Below, piece by piece: positions 11,973 through 19,392 of a stretch of 19,538 nucleotides of DNA. The stretch lies in NCBI GenBank assembly GCA_048158365.1, contig JBLLNL010000021.1. One strand, written 5' to 3'. How positions within the stretch are numbered: position 1 is the stretch's first letter; the number at the start of each line of letters is the position of its first letter. The notes under the pieces were generated by a model. It did not search any database. It was not told the DNA's origin and was given only the letters and a program-made list of their open reading frames with translations. Source of the DNA: Azoarcus_F sp048158365 (GTDB taxonomy: Bacteria > Pseudomonadota > Gammaproteobacteria > Burkholderiales > Rhodocyclaceae). The position numbers and the translations under genes were made by a program.

Positions 11973-13502
11973 ATGGACATTGCAAGCGGATTGATTTTGG
12001 GGTTGCAGTCGGCCCTCCAGCCGACAACCCTTTTTTATTGTTTCATAGGCGTCTTTGTGGGAACGCTTATCGGCGTTTTGCCCGGCATCGGCGCGCTGGC
12101 AACGATTTCGCTCCTGTTGCCAATCACGTTCCACATCGAGCCAACTGCTGCAATCGTAATGCTTGCCGGTGTCTATTATGGCGCGCAGTACGGAGGCTCT
12201 ACCGCGGCCATCCTGTTGAACTTGCCAGGTACTCCCTCGTCGGCCGTCACCTGCCTCGATGGCTATCCGCTGGCGAAGCAGGGCCGCGGCGGGGTCGCGC
12301 TGTTCATGACTACGATAGCCTCCTTCGTGGGTTCGATGCTGGGTATCGCGGCACTCATCCTTTTCGCGCCGAGTATCGCGGATTTCGGGCTCAAGTTCGG
12401 ACCCGCGGAGTACTTCTCGATGATGTTGCTGGGCCTGATTGCAGCCTCGACCCTGGCGTCCGGTTCGGTCACGAAAGGCCTGGCAATGGTCGTGCTCGGA
12501 TTGCTGCTCGGCACCATTGGCACCGACGTCGATTCCGGCGTGATGCGCTTCACGTTCGGGCAACTGGGTCTCGCTGACGGGATCAACCTCGTGGCTTTGG
12601 CCATGGGGATTTTCGGCGTTTCCGAGGTCATTGCCACGATCAATCGGGCCCGGGAGGCAAAGAGCAGCGAAAAAATATCGTTTCGTTCAATGCTGCCGAC
12701 CCGTAAAGAGGCACGGGACTCGGTTTCACCCATGCTGCGCGGCACGGGTATCGGAAGTTTCTTCGGGGCTTTGCCGGGAACGGGTGCGTCGATCGCGTCC
12801 TTCATGGCCTACGCGGTCGAGAAAAAGGTCGCCAAGGACCGCAGTCGCTTCGGCAAGGGCGCCATTGAAGGGCTCGTAGCGCCAGAGTCGGCAAACAATG
12901 CTGCGGCTCAGACTGCTTTCGTCCCCACGCTGTCGCTCGGCATCCCCGGCGATGCGGTGATGGCGCTGATGCTTGGCGCGCTGATCATTCACGGCATCCA
13001 GCCGGGGCCCATGCTCATGACCGAACAGCCAGCGCTGTTCTGGGGGCTCATTGTGAGTTTTGGAATCGGCAACATCATGCTGGTCATTCTCAATCTACCC
13101 TTGATCGGGGTCTGGGTAGCCTTGCTGCGCATTCCGTACAGCGTGTTGTATCCCGCAATTCTGGTGTTCGTTGCGCTGGGTGTTTACAGCGTAAGTGGTA
13201 ATACCTTCGATATTCTGATGGTCGCCGTGATCGGGTTCGCGGGCTATCTGCTGGCAGTCATGAGATTCGACGTTGCGCCGTTGCTATTGGGCTTCGTGCT
13301 CGGCCCTCTGATGGAGGAGAACCTGCGCCGCGCGTTATTGCTGTCGCGTGGCAGCATGACGACCTTTATCGAACGTCCGATCAGCGCGGTATTCCTTGCC
13401 GTTTGCGGGGCGCTAATCATGTGGTCGCTCTTGAGTGCGTTCAGAGACTGGTTCCGCGGTCGGGAGTGGTTGATGACGTCGGCTGACTCTCGTCCTGACT
13501 GA
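11973..13502 (+). CDS. tctA: Tripartite tricarboxylate transporter large membrane subunit TctA
   Basis: At 509 residues this is the normal length of TctA, the permease subunit with about twelve membrane helices. It has the two family motifs in inverted halves: GVLPGIGALATISLLLP (34-50) with YYGAQYGGSTAAILLNLPG, and GALPGTGASIASFMAYAVEK with VAPESANNAAAQTAFVPTL and LGIPGDAVMALMLG. Both LPG-type re-entrant loops are intact. CGGAGG (11958-11963) lies nine bases before ATG 11973. The C-terminus ends in a short hydrophilic tail after a WSLLSAFRDWF helix. Uptake would be driven by an ion gradient, as known for the family. It is the last gene of the TTT cluster; a 428-base gap follows. Confidence 0.93.
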   Translation: MDIASGLILGLQSALQPTTLFYCFIGVFVGTLIGVLPGIGALATISLLLPITFHIEPTAAIVMLAGVYYGAQYGGSTAAILLNLPGTPSSAVTCLDGYPLAKQGRGGVALFMTTIASFVGSMLGIAALILFAPSIADFGLKFGPAEYFSMMLLGLIAASTLASGSVTKGLAMVVLGLLLGTIGTDVDSGVMRFTFGQLGLADGINLVALAMGIFGVSEVIATINRAREAKSSEKISFRSMLPTRKEARDSVSPMLRGTGIGSFFGALPGTGASIASFMAYAVEKKVAKDRSRFGKGAIEGLVAPESANNAAAQTAFVPTLSLGIPGDAVMALMLGALIIHGIQPGPMLMTEQPALFWGLIVSFGIGNIMLVILNLPLIGVWVALLRIPYSVLYPAILVFVALGVYSVSGNTFDILMVAVIGFAGYLLAVMRFDVAPLLLGFVLGPLMEENLRRALLLSRGSMTTFIERPISAVFLAVCGALIMWSLLSAFRDWFRGREWLMTSADSRPD

Positions 13503-13930
13503 AGCTGTATTCAGGTGCTGGTGCGTCACGAGCATGCCGTTGTGCTTCGGTGAGGTGGCCCGAGAACTGTTTCCCCCATGAACCCCGCCGCTCGCGGGCA
13601 CCACGAAATCATGTTGTCCGAAACCCGTTTAGCTTTGAGCGACGGAAGAAAACCAACCGAATCCGGAGGATTACCCCGCCCACATATTTGCTTCTCAGGC
13701 CACAGGACTGTTTCCCTAAGCAAAGCGCACAGACGTCACGCTTGGTAGTAAAAGTCCAAAATGGAATGAAATAGCATTCTGGATATTCGCTTTTAGAAAC
13801 ATTTGCGACGCAATACCATGGCTGTGCATGAGCACGCCGCATGATCTGTTCTCGCTGCGACGCCCGGGATCGACTGCCGGCATCGCTTCGCGCTACTGCA
13901 GCACCATTCGACCCTCAGGAGACTATAGAC
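13503..13930 (+). promoter_or_regulatory. 428-base intergenic region between TTT and TRAP clusters
   Basis: I see no supportable gene here; the small frames on either strand have no family features. The 3' part should carry the promoter of the TRAP operon. A short dyad GAATG (13764-13768) and CATTC (13775-13779) lies in an AT-rich stretch about 150 bases before dctP and may be an operator. ACTGTTTCCC occurs twice, inside gaactgtttccccc near 13565 and ggactgtttccc near 13707, which might mark remnants of a repeat or element. No intrinsic terminator for tctA was recognised. Confidence 0.35.
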
Positions 13931-14926
13931 ATGAAGAACAATATCATTTCAAAGATCGCAGCAAGAGTACTGCTCGGAATGGCTTGCACGCTGGCCCTGC
14001 CGGCCATGGCGCAGCCCGTATGGAAAGGCTATTCGTTCGTCAGCGCGGCCAACCACCCGTCCTACCAACATCTGGAGTCGCTGGCCAAGGAGTTTGAGAG
14101 CCTTAGCGGCGGCGCGGTGGAGACAAAGGTCAATGTCGGCGGCTCGCTGCCTATTCCCGGTACGTCCATCACCCAAGCAGTGGGTGAAGGTACGCTGACC
14201 TTCGCGCACGACTTGTTCTTCACCGGCAGCGTGCAACTGGGCGGGCTGACGATGTTACCCATGCTGGCCTCGACGCATGCCGAGTACCAAAAAGCCGCAG
14301 AGATCATCGAGCCCTATCTGGCTGCTGAGCTGAAGAAGAGGGGCGTGACGTTGCTGGCCACCTACAACTTCCCGCAGCAGACCATCTGGAGCGTGTCGAA
14401 GGTCACTTCGATCGACGACCTGAAGGGTAAGAAGATCCGCGTCGGCAACGGCCAGGTGGCGGAGTTCATGCGCAGGGTCGGCGCCATTCCGGTCACGCTC
14501 TCCACCGGCGACGTGGCGCCTGCGCTGGAGCGGTCCGTCATCGAAGGCGTGGTCACGGCAAGCGCCGGTGGCGGACGGCTCTGGGGCGACATGCTCAAAT
14601 CCAACCTGCGCCTGAATCTTAACTACGACCTCGTGCTGGTCACGGTCAACTCCAGGGCTTTCGAGCGGCTGCCGGCCGATGTCCAGGAGAAGTTCCAGGC
14701 TGCGGCCCGCAAGCATGCGGATGACCTGACTCAGGCCATTGCGGTGCTGGAGGACGAAACGACCGAGCAGCTCAAGGCCAACGGTCTCGTAGTGAGCACG
14801 GTCAGCGAGGCCTCGCGGGAAGCCCTTGCGGCACAGATGAAGGACTACTGGGACGAGTGGGCAGAAAACACGGGGCCGGAGGCCGTGCAGGCCCTCGCCA
14901 AGTTCCGTGAAGAAGTGGGCAAGTAA
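13931..14926 (+). CDS. dctP: TRAP transporter substrate-binding protein (DctP family)
   Basis: The 331-residue periplasmic receptor of a TRAP transporter. Residues 1-27 are a signal peptide (VLLGMACTLALPAMA before QPVWKG). The mature part has a first beta-strand with WKGYSFVSAANHPSY, then FESLSGGAVETKVN, and the family hallmark LKGKKIRVGNG, where R170 corresponds to the arginine that salt-bridges the ligand carboxylate. AGGAG nine bases before ATG 13931 fixes the start; an open frame extending upstream to 13841 has no site. It leads the operon dctP - SMP-30 - dctQ - dctM - isochorismatase-like. The ligand is probably an organic acid. Pairing with a lactonase suggests a sugar acid or lactone-derived hydroxy-acid (inference). 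Codons are visibly more GC-biased than in the TTT cluster. Confidence 0.92.
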   Translation: MKNNIISKIAARVLLGMACTLALPAMAQPVWKGYSFVSAANHPSYQHLESLAKEFESLSGGAVETKVNVGGSLPIPGTSITQAVGEGTLTFAHDLFFTGSVQLGGLTMLPMLASTHAEYQKAAEIIEPYLAAELKKRGVTLLATYNFPQQTIWSVSKVTSIDDLKGKKIRVGNGQVAEFMRRVGAIPVTLSTGDVAPALERSVIEGVVTASAGGGRLWGDMLKSNLRLNLNYDLVLVTVNSRAFERLPADVQEKFQAAARKHADDLTQAIAVLEDETTEQLKANGLVVSTVSEASREALAAQMKDYWDEWAENTGPEAVQALAKFREEVGK

Positions 14927-14977
14927 GGGCCGTTCGCCAGTCAAGCGTTAGCGCCTTGACCATCCGCAGGAGAGTTC

Positions 14978-15871
14978 ATGATGATGTTCAGCGCACCTGA
15001 TCGGCTCGAGGCGGGCGTCCATGCCTCGATCCCGTCGTCGTTCCATGTCACGGACCGCGCTTCGACCTGGGTCGATGTCCAGGCCCGTGGCGCCGCGACA
15101 CCCACCTTCTTGGAAGGCCCGGCCTTTGATAGCGCGGGGCGTCTATGGGTTGTCGACATCCCTTGGGGGCGACTGTTCCGGTTTGCGCCGGACGGCCAAC
15201 CGGAGTTGATGATCGAATACGACGGCGAGCCCAACGGGCTGAAGTTCCACCCGGATGGCCGGGGCTTCATCGCCGATCATCGCCATGGGATCATGGTGTT
15301 CGATCCCGAAGGGCGCATCGCACCCTTCCTGGAGCGCGCATGGGCGCAACGCTTCAAGGGCACGAACGATCTGTGCTTCGCGTCCAACGGCGACCTGTAC
15401 TTTACCGACCAGGGTCAGACCGGCCAGCAGGATCCTTCCGGCTGCCTGTACCGCCTGCGCGCGAATGGCCAGTTGGACTGTCTCCTGGACAACGTGCCCA
15501 GTCCCAACGGCCTGGTCCTCAACGCGGCCGAGGACACGATCTTCCTCGCCGTCACGCGTGCGAATGCCGTGTGGCGGGTGCCGCTGCTGAAGGATGGCCG
15601 GGCCACCAAAGTGGGGGTGTTCATTCAGCTGTCTGGCGGGATTGGTCCCGACGGTCTGGCGATGGACCGCCACGGCAACCTGGCCGTCTGCCACCCGGGC
15701 CTGGGCGCCGTCTGGCTCTTCAACCGCTACGGCGAGCCGGTGTTGCGCATCGACTCCCCCGATGGGCGCCTGACCACCAACTGCGTCTTCGCGGAGGATG
15801 GTCGCCGCCTGTTTATCACCGAATCAGAGACCGGTACCGTGCTGGTCGCCGACCTGCCGTCATCCCCATGA
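14978..15871 (+). CDS. SMP-30/gluconolactonase/LRE family protein
   Basis: The 297-residue protein is a six-bladed beta-propeller of the SMP-30/gluconolactonase family, which hydrolyses lactones with a divalent metal. The metal ligands expected from the family are present: E46 (TFLEGPAF), N130 (KGTNDLCF), N177 (SPNGLVLN) and D225 (GPDGLAMD). Other propeller strands are GRLWVVDIPWGRLFRF and GDLYFTDQGQTG. There is no signal peptide, so it acts in the cytoplasm after uptake. AGGAGA before ATG 14978 supports the start. Its TGA overlaps the dctQ ATG (ATGA at 15868-15871), so it is translationally coupled inside the TRAP operon. That tight coupling suggests that the TRAP substrate is, or yields, a lactone; the precise lactone is unknown. 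Confidence 0.9.
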   Translation: MMMFSAPDRLEAGVHASIPSSFHVTDRASTWVDVQARGAATPTFLEGPAFDSAGRLWVVDIPWGRLFRFAPDGQPELMIEYDGEPNGLKFHPDGRGFIADHRHGIMVFDPEGRIAPFLERAWAQRFKGTNDLCFASNGDLYFTDQGQTGQQDPSGCLYRLRANGQLDCLLDNVPSPNGLVLNAAEDTIFLAVTRANAVWRVPLLKDGRATKVGVFIQLSGGIGPDGLAMDRHGNLAVCHPGLGAVWLFNRYGEPVLRIDSPDGRLTTNCVFAEDGRRLFITESETGTVLVADLPSSP

Positions 15872-16434
15872 GCCCCGACGCCATTCCTTCCTCTCGCGGG
15901 ACGATCCTGCGCCTGGGCGATCGTGTGGTCGGTCTGGGCCGCGTGATTGCCGAGCTCTGCCTGCTGGCCATGGTGATTCTGATCGCGGTCGACGTGGTCC
16001 TGCGCAACGTGGCCAATCGGTCGCTGCTGATTACGGACGAGGTTTCGGGCTACCTGCTCGTCGCGATTGTGTTCTTCGGTGCGGCGCACAGCTTGCGCAG
16101 CGGTGCGTTCCTGCGGATCGCGTTCCTGTTCGAGGCGATGCCAAAGCGAGCCCGCGCCGTCATGGCGGTCGTCTTCGACGCCGCCGCAGTAGTGCTCACG
16201 GTGCTCTTGCTCTACCAGCTGGGGCGTTTTACCTGGCGCAACTGGGAGTTCGAAACTGTCGCTACGACCCTGCTCGAAACGCCGCTGTGGATCCCGCAGT
16301 CCGTGATGGTTCTGGGCTGTGCCGTCTTCCTCGTCGCCGTGCTTCTTGAACTGACGGACTCGGTGATCGGGCTGCGCCACCCTGGCCTGCCGCAACGCTC
16401 GCGCGCAACGCATGAATCGGAGCTACACGAATGA
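15868..16434 (+). CDS. dctQ: TRAP transporter small permease subunit (DctQ family)
   Basis: This 188-residue membrane protein has the four hydrophobic segments of DctQ: VIAELCLLAMVILIAVDVVL, YLLVAIVFFGAAHSL, AVVFDAAAVVLTVLLLYQL and SVMVLGCAVFLVAVLLEL. The VDVVLRN motif after the first helix and the ITDEVSGYLL segment before the second are typical. The start is taken at ATG 15868, overlapping the SMP-30 stop; the open frame continues far upstream as a shadow of the SMP-30 gene and must not be used. The stop overlaps the dctM start in another ATGA (16431-16434). It forms the membrane unit with DctM. Confidence 0.9.
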   Translation: MSPDAIPSSRGTILRLGDRVVGLGRVIAELCLLAMVILIAVDVVLRNVANRSLLITDEVSGYLLVAIVFFGAAHSLRSGAFLRIAFLFEAMPKRARAVMAVVFDAAAVVLTVLLLYQLGRFTWRNWEFETVATTLLETPLWIPQSVMVLGCAVFLVAVLLELTDSVIGLRHPGLPQRSRATHESELHE

Positions 16435-17732
16435 CCTGGGCCAGCCAATTCGCAATCCTCTCCGGCGTTCTCGTCGCCTTGCTCATGGGCGGCATGTGGG
16501 TGCCGTTTGCCATCGGCATCGCGGGATTTCTGGCGATCATCCTGACCGATGGTTTCGGCGGGCTGAACGCGCTGGGCATCGTGGCCTGGGGGACGGCCAA
16601 CAGCTTCACGCTCAGCGCGATCCCGCTGTTCATCCTGATGGCCGAGGTGTTGCAGCAAGGTGGCGTCAGCCACCGCTTCTACCAGGGCCTGACCGTGCTG
16701 GTGCGCGGACTGCCGGGTGGCCTGATGCAGACCAACGTGGCGGGCTGTGCGCTGTTCTCTGCGATCAGCGGATCCAGCGTCGCGACGGCGGCGGCCGTGG
16801 GCACGGTGGCCATTCCGCACCTCGAGAAACGCGGCTACAACCGTGCGATGGCCGCCGGATCGCTGGCAGCGGGCGGCACGCTGGGAATCCTGATTCCGCC
16901 GAGCATCCCGCTGATCATCTACGGCACCTTCACCGAGACCTCGGTATCAAAGCTTTTCATGGCGGGGGTCGTTCCGGGCATCCTGCTGGCGTTGCTGTTC
17001 ATGGGGTTCATCGGCGTCGTGGCCACGCTGCGACCGGAGGTGGCCCCGCGCGACGCGAATACGCCAAGCCGAAGGGAGAAGCTGTCGGCCCTGCTGGATC
17101 TGGCCCCCTTCATCGTGCTGATGACGGTGGTGCTCGGCAGCATCTACGCGGGCTGGGCCACGCCCACCGAAGCTGCCGGCGTGGGGTGCGTGGTGGGCGT
17201 CGCGATTTGCCTGATCTGGGGAAGGTTCGGCCGTGCGGAGTTGCAGGCCGCACTGGGGAACACCGTGCGGGTGAGCTGCTCGATCATCTTCATCGTACTC
17301 ATGGCGTTCATCTTCTCCTACGCGGTCGAGAACGCAGGGATCAGCAGCCGCCTCACCAACGCACTCGTCGACCTGGGCCTCAGCAAGTGGACGTTCTTCC
17401 TGGTGGTGGTGGTTCTTTTCATCATCCTGGGTTGCATGCTGGAGAGCATCGCGATGATTGTGCTCACCGTGCCCCTGCTATTCGGCACGATCGCAGCCTT
17501 TGGCTTCGATCCATTGTGGTTCGGCATCGTTCTGGTCCTGTTGCTGGAAGTGGGTATGCTTACGCCGCCCTTCGGCATTAATCTGTTCGTGATCCAGAGC
17601 GTCTCGAAGTGGCCGCTTGGTCAAGTCGCGCGTGGCACAGTGCCATACTGGTTCATCATCTTTGGATTTATCGCCCTGCTGTCCGTGTTCCCGGAGATAG
17701 TGACCTGGCTGCCCGACCGCATGGGACGCTGA
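16431..17732 (+). CDS. dctM: TRAP transporter large permease subunit (DctM family)
   Basis: The 433-residue protein is full length for DctM, the ion-coupled permease with about twelve helices. Family hallmarks are visible: AIPLFILMAEVLQQGG, AISGSSVATAAAVGTVAIP (111-129), then GGTLGILIPPSIPLIIYG with the PPS re-entrant loop, YAGWATPTEAAGVG, and MLTPPFGINLFVIQS as the matching C-terminal loop. It starts at ATG 16431 within the dctQ stop (ATGA). Transport by the family is Na+- or H+-coupled. The next gene begins 92 bases later, after a hairpin. Confidence 0.93.
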   Translation: MTWASQFAILSGVLVALLMGGMWVPFAIGIAGFLAIILTDGFGGLNALGIVAWGTANSFTLSAIPLFILMAEVLQQGGVSHRFYQGLTVLVRGLPGGLMQTNVAGCALFSAISGSSVATAAAVGTVAIPHLEKRGYNRAMAAGSLAAGGTLGILIPPSIPLIIYGTFTETSVSKLFMAGVVPGILLALLFMGFIGVVATLRPEVAPRDANTPSRREKLSALLDLAPFIVLMTVVLGSIYAGWATPTEAAGVGCVVGVAICLIWGRFGRAELQAALGNTVRVSCSIIFIVLMAFIFSYAVENAGISSRLTNALVDLGLSKWTFFLVVVVLFIILGCMLESIAMIVLTVPLLFGTIAAFGFDPLWFGIVLVLLLEVGMLTPPFGINLFVIQSVSKWPLGQVARGTVPYWFIIFGFIALLSVFPEIVTWLPDRMGR

Positions 17733-17763
17733 GGCAACGGTATGCCGGAGATGTGGGCGACAC

Positions 17764-17791
17764 TTCTCGCTACGCTGGTTACTGGCGAGAA
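17764..17791 (+). other. Hairpin between dctM and the isochorismatase-like gene
   Basis: TTCTCGC (17764-17770) pairs with GCGAGAA (17785-17791) over a 14-base loop, 34 bases before the next start codon. It lacks a T-run and is probably a leader or intra-operon processing stem. The stem is short, so chance is possible. Confidence 0.35.
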
Positions 17792-17824
17792 TGCCCCCTA
17801 TCCAACGAACGAAGGAGTGTCATC

Positions 17825-18376
17825 ATGAAAAAGACTGGTTTGATTGTCATCGATTTGCAAAACGAATACCTGCCGACAGGAAAACTGCCCCTGTCTGGCA
17901 TTGAGTCCGCCATCGACAATGCGGCCAGGGTGATTGCCGATGCCCGGGCGAAGAACATACCGGTGTTCCACATCCGCCATGAATTCGCTAACAACGAAGC
18001 GCCGGTGTTCGTGCCAGGTACTTCGGGTGTGGAGATCCAGGCTGACGTGGCCCCGGTGGGAGATGAGCCGGTGATCGTCAAGAACCACGTAAATGCATTC
18101 CGCGACACCGACCTCAAGCAGCAACTCGATGCCCATGATGTAGAGGAGGTGGTGATTGTCGGTGCGATGAGCCACATGTGTGTCGATGCCTGCGTGCGTG
18201 CAGCCGTTGATATGGGCTTCCCGGCTACTGTATTGCACGATGCCTGCGCCACGCGGGATCTGGAATTCAACGGTGTGACCGTGCCTGCTGCCCAGGTTCA
18301 CGCGGCCATGATGGCGGCCTTCGAGTTCGGCTATGGCTCCGTTACCTCAACCGAGGCGTACCTGAGCGCCGCGTGA
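17825..18376 (+). CDS. Cysteine hydrolase / isochorismatase family protein
   Basis: The 183-residue protein has the isochorismatase-like catalytic triad: D10 in LIVIDLQNEY, K86 in PVIVKNHVNAF and C119 in SHMCVDACVR. The preceding loop VVIVGAMSH and the helix RAAVDMGFPATVLHDACATRD are also standard. Members hydrolyse amides (nicotinamide, carbamoyl or ureido compounds) or vinyl ethers; the substrate here is not determined. AAGGAG seven bases before ATG 17825 sets the start. It lies 92 bases behind dctM and before a strong terminator, so it is likely the last gene of the TRAP operon. Its presence hints that the imported compound carries an amide or similar bond, or releases one (inference). No signal peptide. 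Confidence 0.88.
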   Translation: MKKTGLIVIDLQNEYLPTGKLPLSGIESAIDNAARVIADARAKNIPVFHIRHEFANNEAPVFVPGTSGVEIQADVAPVGDEPVIVKNHVNAFRDTDLKQQLDAHDVEEVVIVGAMSHMCVDACVRAAVDMGFPATVLHDACATRDLEFNGVTVPAAQVHAAMMAAFEFGYGSVTSTEAYLSAA

Positions 18377-18401
18377 CGGCAAAGCACCACCCGTCAATCA
18401 G

Positions 18402-18450
18402 CAGCCCCCGATGCAGGTCGTGTATCTGTGTCGGGGGCTGTTTCTGTTTT
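18402..18450 (+). terminator. Intrinsic (rho-independent) terminator after the TRAP operon
   Basis: CAGCCCCCGA (18402-18411) pairs perfectly with TCGGGGGCTG (18431-18440), followed at once by TTTCTGTTTT (18441-18450). A GC-rich stem plus T-run 25 bases after the isochorismatase-like stop is the classical arrangement. The 19-base loop is rather long. It separates the TRAP operon from the genes that follow. Confidence 0.88.
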
Positions 18451-18465
18451 GACCGAGGCTGGTGC

Positions 18466-18522
18466 GATTGATATTCCAAAATAGCATGAATAAAGAGATC
18501 GAATAATTCGATTGTGTGATCG
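18466..18522 (+). promoter_or_regulatory. Candidate promoter/operator with ATCGAATAATTCGAT palindrome
   Basis: ATCGAAT (18498-18504) and ATTCGAT (18506-18512) form a perfect seven-base palindrome around one central A. TTGATA (18468-18473) with TAAAGA (18491-18496), 17 bases apart, is a weak -35/-10 candidate just before it. The location, between the terminator and the tctC remnant/RraA gene, makes it the likely control region for the last unit. The core ATTCGAT recalls the ATTCGAAT palindrome before tctC at 8504, a suggestive but short match. Confidence 0.4.
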
Positions 18523-18702
18523 ATGTCTCTGCACAAAAATGTTCTTGAGGCCGCTATTGCGGAGAGCATTAGGGATCCCGAGTTTTTTGCTTCTGCCGCT
18601 GCCGATGCCCCGTTCCTCGCCTTTATGCCTGGCGCAGAGTGGGCGAAGTCTCTTGAGAACAACAGCGCCTTGTTGAAGCAAATTGTGGGCGCCCGCAACT
18701 GA
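18523..18702 (+). pseudogene. Truncated tctC-like binding protein (C-terminal remnant)
   Basis: An open frame of 59 codons from ATG 18523 to TGA 18702 encodes the C-terminal helix region of a TctC/Bug protein: VLEAAIAESIRDPEFFASAA. This matches in pattern the intact tctC tail (AIAAALEDPEFLASTT). PGAEWAKSLENNSALLKQI then fits the closing helix. The signal peptide and both ligand lobes are gone. A stop codon at 18517-18519 precedes the frame, so nothing of the upstream gene survives here. It stands before the second RraA-like gene just as the intact tctC stands before the first. It may still be translated, but it cannot bind substrate. Confidence 0.8.
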
Positions 18703-18725
18703 CATTGATTGGCAAGGTTACAAGC

Positions 18726-19391
18726 ATGAACCCTAACTTCGTTGTAAACCCGGTAGCGGCCGTACTGGAGTCTGATTTGGTGAGCGCTTTGATGGAGGTG
18801 TCGACATCGCTTATCAGCGACAACCTTCACCGTCTTGAGGGCGTTCTGGGTCTGCAGACTTTTCATTCGTCGCGCAAATTGGTAGGCACTGCGGTGACAG
18901 TGAAACTGCGGGCAGGCGATAACCTGCTTGTGTACAAAGCAGTCAGCATGATGTCCCCCGGTCATGTGTTGGTTGTTGATGCCGGCGGTGTGACGAGCAA
19001 CGCCATTGTGGGCGAGTTGCTGATGCTGTACGCGCAGCAACGTGGCTGCGCCGGCTTTGTTATCGATGGTGCGATTCGGGACTCCGCTACTTTTGCCGAA
19101 GCCGACTTTCCCTGTTATGCCCGGGCGGCAACACATCGTGGCCCATACAAAACAGGGCCCGGGCTCATCAATGTGCCAGTGAGTATCGGTGGGCAGGTTG
19201 TTCAGCCTGGGGATGTGGTCGTTGGAGACGAAGATGGCCTCGTGACGTTCCCAATGAGCGAAACCGAAAGCTTGCTGGCCGCAGCCGAATGCAGCAAGCG
19301 CTTCGAACAAGCGATCCGAGAAGAAATCGCAACCGGCGCTGTGCGTCAGGCTTGGATGGAAAAAATGTTTGCTGCCTATGGGCTTACATGA
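18726..19391 (+). CDS. RraA-like / HMG aldolase family protein, second copy
   Basis: The 221-residue protein is a second RraA-fold enzyme, clearly divergent from the one at 9733. Landmarks are SLISDNLHRLEGV, LRAGDNLLVYKAV, MSPGHVLVVDAGG, VGEL (95-98), FVIDGAIRDSATF with R118-D119, and GDVVVGDEDGLVTFP. The Arg-Asp pair and the GEL motif occupy the same residue numbers as in the first copy, so both are probably catalytic. AAGG (18714-18717) eight bases before ATG 18726 supports this start; a TTG at 18705 in frame is weaker. It follows the tctC remnant by 23 bases and overlaps the start region of the next gene, a dehydrogenase. Likely a C-C lyase or decarboxylase acting on a keto-acid. Confidence 0.88.
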   Translation: MNPNFVVNPVAAVLESDLVSALMEVSTSLISDNLHRLEGVLGLQTFHSSRKLVGTAVTVKLRAGDNLLVYKAVSMMSPGHVLVVDAGGVTSNAIVGELLMLYAQQRGCAGFVIDGAIRDSATFAEADFPCYARAATHRGPYKTGPGLINVPVSIGGQVVQPGDVVVGDEDGLVTFPMSETESLLAAAECSKRFEQAIREEIATGAVRQAWMEKMFAAYGLT

Positions 19392-19392
19392 A

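Noticed and set aside
11967..12563. Minus-strand open frame opposite tctA
   Set aside because: It is the shadow of a membrane protein gene: charged and His/Gln-rich, with no upstream site.
13609..13842. Small frames in the TTT-TRAP gap
   Set aside because: No ribosome sites, no recognisable motifs and poor codon pattern on both strands.
14255..14944. Minus-strand open frame opposite dctP
   Set aside because: The dctP protein has signal peptide and ligand-Arg motifs; the antisense frame shows none.
15145..15867. Upstream extension of dctQ inside the SMP-30 gene
   Set aside because: The composition is Arg/Pro-rich shadow; the true start is the ATGA overlap at 15868.
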